From DATAAP01 sp041690495 (GTDB taxonomy: Bacteria; Pseudomonadota; Alphaproteobacteria; CACIAM-22H2), in assembly GCA_041690495.1 (NCBI GenBank), contig JAWLHE010000001.1:434001-498000 (forward strand): a stretch of 64,000 bases of DNA, given 5' to 3'. Shown piece after piece: positions 1 to 7,091 of this stretch. The notes under the pieces were generated by a model. It saw only the letters and a list, made by a program, of their open reading frames with translations. It made no database searches and was not told the origin of the DNA. Position numbers and translations under genes: made by a program. Position 1 is the stretch's first letter. Each line of letters opens with the position of its first letter.

Positions 1-182
1 ATGGTCCGGCCCCCGCCCGCGTCCCGCCGTCCGGAAATGGCGGCGACTGGGGAGTCTCGGCGCCGCCGCCGGTGCCGCTATCGCGTTTGCGCAAGTGTCG
101 CCGTTGTCGCGGCGGCGAGTCGCGAGAAGGAGTGGATCCGGGATGCGCCCCTGCGCGCTTCTCTTACCCGGAACGCCGTTCT

Positions 183-1175
183 TTAGAGCGCGCCTGACCC
201 ACCACCCGCAGCGCCGCTGCCGAAATCCTGGAGCGGGTTCGGCGGCGCGTTGGCGACGGGCGGGGCGATCATCGCCGGCACCGGGCGTTCGCGGCCGCGC
301 GCGAACGGATCGTTGCTCATGCCGGTGCCGCCCGCTGCACCGTCGCCCGTAGCGGACGCGGCACCCGAAGCCGCGCCGCTGCCCGCTGTACTCGCGCCGG
401 TTGCGGCACCGCCGCGACCGCCGACGCTGCCCGCCGCACCGCCCGCGCCTGAACTGCCCGCAGCACCTGTGCTTGCGCCGCCTGCGGACGACCCGCCGCC
501 GGAGCCGGATGCGCTGCCGCCGCCGGCACCGCCGCTCGTGCCGCCCGAGCCGGTCCCGCCGCCCGAGCCGCCAACGCCGACACCGACTCCCGCACCGACA
601 CCGCCGACGCCAGCGCCGGCACTGGCACCGACGCCGCCCGATCCGGCACCGACGCCTGCACTGCCGCCGACACCGGCGCCGCCCGCGTCCGCACCAACTC
701 CCGCACCCGCGCCGGCGCTGGCGCCGCCGGAGCCTGCGCTTGCGCCGCCTCCGGCGCTGGCGCCGCCGGCGCCGCTACCGCTGCCGCCCGATCCCGTGCT
801 CGAACCGCCCGCTGCGCCGCCGGAACCGGCACCGCCGCTGGCGGAGCCCGTGCCGGACCCGCTGCCTGCGCCGGCCCCCGATCCGCTGCTGCCCGCACCT
901 GCGCTGCCGCCGGAACCTGTGCCGCCGCTGCCGCTGGCGCCGCCGCCCGATGCGGAGCCGGCGGTGCCCGCAGCGCCGCTCGCACCCGAACCGCCGCTGC
1001 CGGTGCTTCCGCTCGTGCCGCCCGTGCCGCCAGCCGTGCCGCCGGTGCCGCCGCTGTCCTGTGCGCCGGCGACGTTCAGGTCTGGCGAGGCCGAGTCGAA
1101 GGAGAGCGGCGCGGCGGCGAGCATCAGGCCGAGCGTGCTCGCCGAGGCGAGCAGGGCTGCGCGTCGTGCGGTCAT
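183..1175 (-). CDS. Secreted Gly/Ala/Ser-rich low-complexity protein
   Basis: About 330 aa from the ATG at 1175, which has a GAGG motif just upstream; a longer in-frame start at 1250 would bury the signal peptide. The N-terminus (MTARRAALLASASTLGLMLAAA) is a clear signal peptide. Roughly residues 40-290 are almost pure Gly, Ala, Ser and Thr with no exact repeat unit. The last ~45 residues are ordinary sequence rich in Pro and Asn (motif NDPFARGRERPVPAMIAPP). I do not recognise a family. An exported surface or matrix protein is inferred from the signal and composition, and would fit the PEP-CTERM and polysaccharide genes nearby. The opposite strand is open as a Pro-rich frame, a composition artefact. 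Confidence 0.6.
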   Translation of the reverse strand: MTARRAALLASASTLGLMLAAAPLSFDSASPDLNVAGAQDSGGTGGTAGGTGGTSGSTGSGGSGASGAAGTAGSASGGGASGSGGTGSGGSAGAGSSGSGAGAGSGSGTGSASGGAGSGGAAGGSSTGSGGSGSGAGGASAGGGASAGSGGASAGAGAGVGADAGGAGVGGSAGVGAGSGGVGASAGAGVGGVGAGVGVGVGGSGGGTGSGGTSGGAGGGSASGSGGGSSAGGASTGAAGSSGAGGAAGSVGGRGGAATGASTAGSGAASGAASATGDGAAGGTGMSNDPFARGRERPVPAMIAPPVANAPPNPLQDFGSGAAGGGSGAL

Positions 1176-1838
1176 GGCGGGACCTCGCGAATGATTTCCA
1201 CGGCTGCGCTTACCGTCGGTAGCGCGGCGCGCGGGTGCAACTCGCGTCACGCGGGCGCAGTTCCCGGCGCGGCCGGACCCGTTCAGGATGTTGCGGCGGC
1301 CCGGACGCGGACGACCGGATGTTGCCGCGGCCAGCTTCGCCGTTCGCGCCGCGCAAGGGCCGATCCCGCACGGTGGGCCGCAATCGTCACTCTTGTCCTA
1401 AGCGCGGAGCCCTCATCCTTCGACAGGCTCAGGATGAGGTCCTTCGACAGGCTCAGGATGAGGTCTCGGCGGCGCAGGACGAGGGCTCCGCGGCGAAAAG
1501 AGAAAAAAGAGGTGCGGCCGGTTCGGGCACGGCGCTCGCACGCGAACCGCCGCTAATCCGGACTCCGGCCTGTTTTCGGTCGGCCAAGCCGCGCAAATCC
1601 GAAACCGGATGTCGCATCGGCGTCGCCGGATGCCCTTTCGGAGACTGCATGGCATGGTGCGCCGTGGGCTATCTTCGTTGCAGCAGCGCCGGTGAGCATC
1701 GGCGCGACGCTTCGCATGTACGCGGAGCGCCGGGCCGGCGCGCCGACACGCGCCGGGTCCCGACATGCGCGCAACGGAACAAGGGGCAACGCCGCTCGAC
1801 GCGACCGGCATCCGCAATCCGGGAGGCAACCTGCACTC
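1176..1838. other. Intergenic stretch with one repeat element
   Basis: No convincing gene lies between the Gly-rich gene and the patatin gene, which diverge here. Apart from the palindromic tandem repeat at 1411-1464 I see only short GC-rich sequence. Frames open here have arginine-rich composition typical of shadows. Confidence 0.6.
1411..1464. repeat. REP-like palindrome with tandem 24-bp duplication
   Basis: The 24-base unit beginning CCTTCGACAGGCTCAGG occurs twice head to tail, exactly, at 1417-1440 and 1441-1464. CCTCATCCT at 1411-1419 and AGGATGAGG at 1431-1439 form an inverted repeat around the first copy. This 'TTCGACAGGCTCAGGATGAGG' family is a very common intergenic palindromic repeat in alphaproteobacterial genomes. 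No gene overlaps it. Confidence 0.8.
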
Positions 1839-2897
1839 ATGAGGAACGTCCGCCGCTCCCCGCGCATGTCTGCGAACAACGGCCGCGACCCGCTTCTGGC
1901 GGAACTCGCGCTGCAAGGCGGCGGCGCGCATGGCGCATTCACATGGGGCGTGCTGGACCGGCTGCTCGAGGAGCCGTGGCTGACGATCGAGGGCATTTCC
2001 GGCACGTCGGCCGGCGCCATGAATGCCGTCGTGCTCGCCGACGGCTATGCCCTGGGCGGATCCGACGGGGCGCGGGCGGCGCTCGAGCGTTTCTGGACCT
2101 GCGTCGCGCGCGCGGCCGTGCTCAGCCCGTTGCGGCGCAGTCCGCTGGACGTGCTCCTCGGGCGCTGGACGCTGGACACGTCGCCGCTGTTCGTGACGCT
2201 CGACCTCATGGCGCGGCTGTTCTCGCCCTACGACCTGAACCCGCGCGGCCACAACCCGCTGCGCGACATCCTGGCGGACTGCATCGACTTCGGGCGCGTC
2301 GCGACGGCGCCGATGAAGCTGTTCGTCACCGCGACCAATGTGCGCACCGGGCGCGGCCGCGTGTTCGGCAATGCCGAGCTCTCGCCCGATGTGCTGCTCG
2401 CCTCCGCCTGCCTGCCGACGATGTTCCAGGCGATCGAGATCGACGGCGAGGCCTATTGGGATGGCGGCTACGCCGGCAATCCCACGATCACGCCGCTGGT
2501 GCGCGAATGCAGGTCGAAGGACACGCTGCTGGTGCAGGTCAACCCGATCGAGCGCACGGGCACGCCGCGCGCGGCCCGCGACATCCTCAACCGTCTGAAC
2601 GAGGTCTCCTTCAACGCGACCCTGCTGAAGGAACTGCGCATGATCGCGCTGCTGCGGAGAGTGGCCGATCCCGGCAACGGCGAGGGGGCGATGTGGGCGG
2701 AGATGCGCATCCACCGCATCGCCAGCGACGTGATGACCAGTCTCGGCTATTCCTCCAAGCTCAATGCGGAATGGGACTTTCTCTGCATGCTGCGCGACGA
2801 GGGGCGCCGTTCCGCGGACGGCTTCCTGAAGGCCCACGGCGAGGATCTCGGCAAGCGCCCCACCTTCGACCTCGATGTCCTGCTCGAACAGACATAG
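1839..2897 (+). CDS. Patatin-like phospholipase
   Basis: 352 aa. Patatin family serine hydrolases use a Ser-Asp dyad to release fatty acids from lipids. The oxyanion loop GGGAHG is at residues 27-32, the nucleophile motif GTSAG has Ser57, and the catalytic Asp is in DGGYAGNP (Asp208). The frame stays open upstream to 1692, but the stretch is Arg-rich, so the ATG at 1839 with GGGAGG a little upstream is preferred; an ATG at 1866 is also possible. No signal peptide, so cytoplasmic or peripheral membrane. It converges with the short PEP-CTERM gene, 24 bp away. Confidence 0.9.
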   Translation: MRNVRRSPRMSANNGRDPLLAELALQGGGAHGAFTWGVLDRLLEEPWLTIEGISGTSAGAMNAVVLADGYALGGSDGARAALERFWTCVARAAVLSPLRRSPLDVLLGRWTLDTSPLFVTLDLMARLFSPYDLNPRGHNPLRDILADCIDFGRVATAPMKLFVTATNVRTGRGRVFGNAELSPDVLLASACLPTMFQAIEIDGEAYWDGGYAGNPTITPLVRECRSKDTLLVQVNPIERTGTPRAARDILNRLNEVSFNATLLKELRMIALLRRVADPGNGEGAMWAEMRIHRIASDVMTSLGYSSKLNAEWDFLCMLRDEGRRSADGFLKAHGEDLGKRPTFDLDVLLEQT

Positions 2898-2921
2898 GCG
2901 GCGCTTCGTGCCGCCTGTCCG

Positions 2922-3524
2922 TCAGGACCGTCGCCGGCCCTTCCCGGCGCTGCCGCGCAAGCGCGGCAAACGCGGTTCGCGGCGTCGCGGCGCGGCGAGA
3001 AGCGCCAGCCCGGTCGCGAACAGCGCCAGCGCCGCGGGCTCCGGCACGGCGGCGAAGGGGCCGGACAGCGCGTACACCTTGCCGAGTGCCGCGTAGTAGA
3101 TCTGCCCGCGCCAGGTGCCGTCGCCGGGATCGAGCACGATGAAGTCGAGCGCGTAGACGTCGTCGAGGCCGGGATCGATCGGGTCGCCGAACAGCGCGTC
3201 GGCCTCGTCGAAGAACAGGACCGCGCCGGCGGTCTCCGCCGCCGCGAACAGCACGTCGAGGTTCTCCTCGGTCTCGCCGATATACGTGCTGACGACCGCG
3301 CCGAGATCGATCGTGCCCAGCGGTGCCGGCAGCAGCAGCACGCCGGTGAAGAAATCTGTCGTGCCCTGATAGGCGTGATAGCCCGTGCGCGTTTCGCTGA
3401 CGATGCCCGCGCCGGCGCGGTCGCCCGGCAGCAGCACCGCGGCGAATGCCAGCACTGCGAGGACGACGGTCCGCACGCGGTTCGCGCGCCGGCCCGCGGC
3501 TTCGGTCCGTCGATCACGGGACAT
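2922..3524 (-). CDS. PEP-CTERM protein carrying an AAA+ ATPase fragment
   Basis: 200 aa from the ATG at 3524, which overlaps the stop of the upstream GNAT gene by 11 bp. A signal peptide (VRTVVLAVLAFAAVLL) opens the protein. The C-terminus has VPEP, a hydrophobic helix and an Arg cluster: a PEP-CTERM sorting signal (residues ~160-182) that directs export and exosortase cleavage. Between them, residues ~71-113 read TIDLGAVVSTYIGETEENL and then AGAVLFFDEADALFG. This closely resembles the segment of AAA+ ATPases from just after Walker A through Walker B. No Walker A (GxxGxGKT) and no sensor or arginine-finger region is present, so ATP hydrolysis is not expected. The segment is in frame with both targeting signals. 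No exosortase is in the window. Confidence 0.8.
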   Translation of the reverse strand: MSRDRRTEAAGRRANRVRTVVLAVLAFAAVLLPGDRAGAGIVSETRTGYHAYQGTTDFFTGVLLLPAPLGTIDLGAVVSTYIGETEENLDVLFAAAETAGAVLFFDEADALFGDPIDPGLDDVYALDFIVLDPGDGTWRGQIYYAALGKVYALSGPFAAVPEPAALALFATGLALLAAPRRREPRLPRLRGSAGKGRRRS

Positions 3525-4011
3525 CGCCGCCGATCCTCTTCTCGAACGTGATCTCATAGGGTTCGAAGCCATTGCGCGCATAAGCCGCCGTCGCCGGTCT
3601 GTTGGCCGACAGGGATCCGATCCGCACCCGCCGCACGGCGCCGCGCGCGAGATGCCGCTCGGCCGCGGCGAGGAGGTCGCCGCTCACGCGCCGCCCGCGC
3701 TGCGACGGCACGACATAAACGTCCGATATGTAGCCGTAGACGTTGGAGTCGGGCGTCTCGGCCGGATTGTCGTCGCTGACGACGAAGCAAGCCGCCCAGC
3801 CCGCGAACGCGCCGCCGATCTCGGCGACGAGGATCGCGCCGCCGCCCGCCTCGATGCGCTCGCGCAGCGACGCGAAATAGGCCTCCGCGCACTCGCTGCC
3901 CGGCCGGCGCGTGTCATGCAGCGCACGCTCGACCTCCTGGAGATCGGCGATGGCCGCAATCACGTCCTTCCTGTCTTCGGCACGGAAGAGGCGGATCGCC
4001 GGTTCGGTCAT
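3514..4011 (-). CDS. GNAT family N-acetyltransferase
   Basis: 165 aa. The fold order fits GNAT: a central strand ISDVYVVPSQRGRRVSGDLL followed by a helix, then IGSLSANRPATAAYARNGF, the usual C-terminal 'N..A...Y.k.GF' signature. The acetyl-CoA loop, normally R-G-x-G-x-G/A, reads RGRRVS: both glycines are replaced (Arg108, Ser110). That is unusual and may mean altered cofactor binding. Substrate unknown. It is translationally coupled to the short PEP-CTERM gene (ATG and TGA overlap), so the two are co-expressed and possibly act together. Confidence 0.8.
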   Translation of the reverse strand: MTEPAIRLFRAEDRKDVIAAIADLQEVERALHDTRRPGSECAEAYFASLRERIEAGGGAILVAEIGGAFAGWAACFVVSDDNPAETPDSNVYGYISDVYVVPSQRGRRVSGDLLAAAERHLARGAVRRVRIGSLSANRPATAAYARNGFEPYEITFEKRIGGDVP

Positions 4012-4035
4012 GCCGCGAGGATAGCACGGCCGTTT

Positions 4036-5982
4036 CTATGTCCGCACCGGGCGGCGCCGCACCAGGCCGAGGCCGAGCACGCCGGCCGCGAACAGCGCCA
4101 GTGCCGCCGGCTCGGCGACGAAGACGGTCGGGCCGATCACGGTCTCCACCGGATTGTGGATGTCGCGGTAGTTGTTCGTGGCGAGGATCGGGTGGTCGGA
4201 GATGTCGATCTCGCCGTCATCGAACTCGGTCAGGTCGGCGAGGAACAGGAGGTCGTCGCCGAGCGCGATCGACGGGTTCTCCTCGCCGAACAGGAAGGGC
4301 TCGGCGTCGAGGCAGGCGAGGCAGAAGGCGCGCCCGAGATTGGCGCCGTTGAAGATCACGTCGTCGCCGGTGAGCAGGATCTTCTGCTGCGACAGCGGGC
4401 CTTCGCCGCCCTCGAAGCCGATCTCGACGCCGTCGACGAGGATGACGGTCACGGCGCCGGTCTCGCGATCGCGCAGGGCTACGGCGTACTGGCCCTCGGT
4501 GCGCGTCTCCTGCGCGCCGGCGAACTCGAAGCGGTTGACGCCGAGATCGAGCGGCAACGCCACGTCGAGGTCGAAGGCGCGGCCGCGGATCGCGGCGAGC
4601 GTGAGCGAGAAATCGTCGCTGAACAGCTTGGCGCGGGCCAGCTCGAATTCGAGCCGGTCGTCGAAGGCGGGGCCGAGCGAGCCGAGCGGGCTGTTGAGCC
4701 GCAGCATCTCGAGATCCATCTGCACGCCGAGGCTGAGGCCGGTCTCGTTGTAGACGGTGTTGTTCAGGAAATAGGTCGGCTGGACGCGCAGGTCGGTGCT
4801 GCCGAGCGTCAGCGGGGCGATGATGTCGAGGCTCTGGCCGAGATCGAAGCGGACGATGTTGGTCGCGTGATACCGGCCGTCCGCACCCCGCTGCAGCACC
4901 GGCTGGCTGAAGGCGAGCTGCACCTCGGGATCGGGCGTGAAGCGGAAATCCTGGTAGAGGCCGAGCGTCGGGCCGCCGTCGGTGGACATCAGCTGGTAGC
5001 CGATCGGGCCGACGCCGTTGGCGAGGAACGGGCCGATGAACGGGATCAGCTTTTCCGCCCCGCCCTGGACCGCGATGATCGACTTGGTGTCGGAGCCGAA
5101 CACCGAGCGGTCGCCCTGCAGCGCGCCCTGCACCGCGACGTCGGGATAGGCGAAGGAGATCTTCGCCGGGCCCACCTGGATCGGCTGGAACGGATCGACC
5201 TTGTTGCCGAGGAAATACACCGAGGGCGGCTGGCCGCCGGTGCCGGGATCGATCTCGAGCAGGGTCACGCTGCGCGCGTCGCCGAATTTCACTTCCTTGC
5301 GCGCGCAGACGATGCACTGGCCCAGCACCTTCGCGGTCGCCTCGACGAAGGCGCCGGCCTTGATGTCGTAGCCGAAATCCGCCCAGGCCGAGGCGTAGGG
5401 GAAGGTGGTCTTGAGGAACGGGCTGCTCATCGTCGTGCCGGCCGACAGGTCCTGGTTCAGGACCTCGTAGCCGAGCCCGGCGAGGGCGACGTATTGCGGC
5501 GTCAGCGGCGGGCTGACGGCATTGAGGCCCGGCGTGAAATTGCTGCCGATCTGCACCGGCCGCCCGGCGAGGATGCGGTTGCCCATCGGCTCCGTCGTGC
5601 CGATGTTGATGGTCGACAGTGCGGGATAGTTGACGTTGAGCTTGCCGCCGGTGACGTAGTAGCCGAAGTCGAAGCCGGCCGAGCCCGTCACCGTGCCGCC
5701 GACGCCGACATTGGCCTCGAACGGCAGGTCGATGCCGAGGAAGTCGGCGATGATGTTGATCGGGTTGCCATTGAGCTTGGGCAGGTCGACGGTGACCGGG
5801 CCGACCGAGGGCTGGCTCAGATGCCACTCGCTCTCGAAGGCGGTGCCGCCGGTCCACGGGTTGCGGTTGACCGCGGCGAAGTTGACGTTCTGATTGATGA
5901 CCAGCGCTGTGGCCGGTCCGGGGAGAGAAGCAGCGAGAGCCGCGAGAAGGCCGGTGATTGCGAGCCGACGCCGTTGTGCCAT
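4036..5982 (-). CDS. Large PEP-CTERM exported protein
   Basis: 648 aa from the ATG at 5982, which has GGAGGAG upstream; the frame runs on to 6117 but that part is not signal-like. It has a signal peptide (residues ~5-28) and a C-terminal AEPAALALFAAGVLGLGL-RRR sorting signal in which the usual PEP is AEP. The body is rich in beta-strand-like, Asn/Gly/Asp-rich sequence with one CIVCARK motif and one FCLACLD motif. I do not recognise a catalytic domain. An exosortase-processed surface or biofilm-matrix protein is inferred. It lies 24 bp upstream of the GNAT gene in the same orientation and probably shares its transcript. Confidence 0.8.
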   Translation of the reverse strand: MAQRRRLAITGLLAALAASLPGPATALVINQNVNFAAVNRNPWTGGTAFESEWHLSQPSVGPVTVDLPKLNGNPINIIADFLGIDLPFEANVGVGGTVTGSAGFDFGYYVTGGKLNVNYPALSTINIGTTEPMGNRILAGRPVQIGSNFTPGLNAVSPPLTPQYVALAGLGYEVLNQDLSAGTTMSSPFLKTTFPYASAWADFGYDIKAGAFVEATAKVLGQCIVCARKEVKFGDARSVTLLEIDPGTGGQPPSVYFLGNKVDPFQPIQVGPAKISFAYPDVAVQGALQGDRSVFGSDTKSIIAVQGGAEKLIPFIGPFLANGVGPIGYQLMSTDGGPTLGLYQDFRFTPDPEVQLAFSQPVLQRGADGRYHATNIVRFDLGQSLDIIAPLTLGSTDLRVQPTYFLNNTVYNETGLSLGVQMDLEMLRLNSPLGSLGPAFDDRLEFELARAKLFSDDFSLTLAAIRGRAFDLDVALPLDLGVNRFEFAGAQETRTEGQYAVALRDRETGAVTVILVDGVEIGFEGGEGPLSQQKILLTGDDVIFNGANLGRAFCLACLDAEPFLFGEENPSIALGDDLLFLADLTEFDDGEIDISDHPILATNNYRDIHNPVETVIGPTVFVAEPAALALFAAGVLGLGLVRRRPVRT

Positions 5983-6274
5983 GCCGAACTCCTCCAGCGG
6001 CGCCGCGACGGCGCCGTCCTGACGCGAGGGTCCGGAAGAGCAAGAACCGTGCCCATCCAGCAAGTTCAGAGGGTTGGTCGGGACGGGCGCGCGCGGATGT
6101 AAAAGCCCGCGACTCATCCGTTCGGCGGAGACCGGTGCGGCCGGTGCCGCGATCGACCCGCACGCGTCCGGTCAAGGTCGCGCCGTGCCGGTCGTTGCGC
6201 CGACCGCGCGGCCGGCAAGCGGCGCGCGCACCGGATTGCAGGCGCAGGAGCGGCGCTGGTATGGTGCCGGCCAC

Positions 6275-6351
6275 GTCCCCGTAGCTCAGCAGGATAGAGC
6301 AACAGTTTCCTAAACTGTGGGTCGGGTGTTCGAGTCACCCCGGGGACGCCA
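6275..6351 (+). tRNA. tRNA-Arg (anticodon CCU)
   Basis: Cloverleaf read directly. The acceptor stem GTCCCCG (6275-6281) pairs with CGGGGAC (6341-6347). The D stem is GCTC/GAGC. The anticodon stem ACAGT/ACTGT encloses the loop TTCCTAA with anticodon CCT at 6309-6311. The T arm is GGGTG-TTCGAGT-CACCC. Discriminator G6348 is followed by an encoded CCA (6349-6351). It decodes AGG, a rare codon in GC-rich genomes. Confidence 0.95.
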
Positions 6352-6428
6352 TCCGGCGGTCGTCTCCTCCGGCGCGGGCAGCGGGCCGGCCGCGCGGAGC
6401 CCGGCGGGCCGGGGATGAGGAGGACGCC

Positions 6429-7055
6429 GTGACGCTGGAACTGTGGCTCGTGTACGTACTCGCGGCGGTCGGGCTTTCGCTGACGCCCGGCCCGAACGGC
6501 CTCCTGTCGCTGACCAACGGCGTCCGGTTCGGCCTCGCCCGGACCGTCTTCACGGCGCTCGGCGGCGTATCCGGCTTCATGGTGCTGGTCGCCGCGTCAC
6601 TGGCCGGTCTGGGGGCGCTGCTGGCGGCGTCGGAGACGGCGTTCACCGCGGCGAAATGGATCGGTGCGGCCTATCTCGTCTATCTCGGCATCCGCCTGTG
6701 GCGCGCACCGCCGCCGAAGGTGAGCGCGTCGGCCGGCGAGGGGCTTTCCTGCGAGGCCGGCGCGGTGCGGCTGTTCGTCCAGGGCTTCCTGGTCGCGGTG
6801 TCGAACCCCAAGGCCCTGATCTTCTTCGCCGCTTTCCTGCCGCAGTTCATGATGCCGGGCGCGCCGTACTGGTTTCAGCTCCTCACGCTCGGCGGCACCT
6901 TCGCGGTCGTCGAGTTCTTGTACGAACTGGTCCTGGCCGGGACGGCCCAGAGGATCGCGCCCTGGCTCGGCCGGCACGGGCGCTGGTTCAATCGGATCAC
7001 GGGCTGCACCTTCGCCGGCATCGGCGGATTGCTGGCGACGGCCAACCGCGGCTGA
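6429..7055 (+). CDS. LysE/RhtB family amino-acid exporter
   Basis: 208 aa from the GTG at 6429, preceded by GATGAGGAGG. The N-terminal motif LSLTPGPNGLLSLTNGVRFG is the LysE/RhtB signature, followed by about six transmembrane helices. Members export amino acids or derivatives such as homoserine and threonine across the inner membrane; the substrate here cannot be told. It starts 77 bp after the tRNA and converges with the flippase/ligase fusion gene. Confidence 0.88.
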   Translation: MTLELWLVYVLAAVGLSLTPGPNGLLSLTNGVRFGLARTVFTALGGVSGFMVLVAASLAGLGALLAASETAFTAAKWIGAAYLVYLGIRLWRAPPPKVSASAGEGLSCEAGAVRLFVQGFLVAVSNPKALIFFAAFLPQFMMPGAPYWFQLLTLGGTFAVVEFLYELVLAGTAQRIAPWLGRHGRWFNRITGCTFAGIGGLLATANRG

Positions 7056-7091
7056 GTCAAGCGAACGCGTCGGCGATCGCGGCAGACCGCG

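Noticed and set aside
250..1194. Pro/Ala-rich rightward frame opposite the Gly-rich gene
   Set aside because: It is the complement of GGN/GCN repeats, has no start signal or domain, and the opposite strand has a signal peptide and Shine-Dalgarno.
3385..6102. 905-codon rightward frame antisense to the PEP-CTERM genes
   Set aside because: Composition (Arg, Glu, Ala, Asp) is typical of the shadow of a GC-rich gene; no domain is visible, and the other strand has signal peptides and sorting tails.
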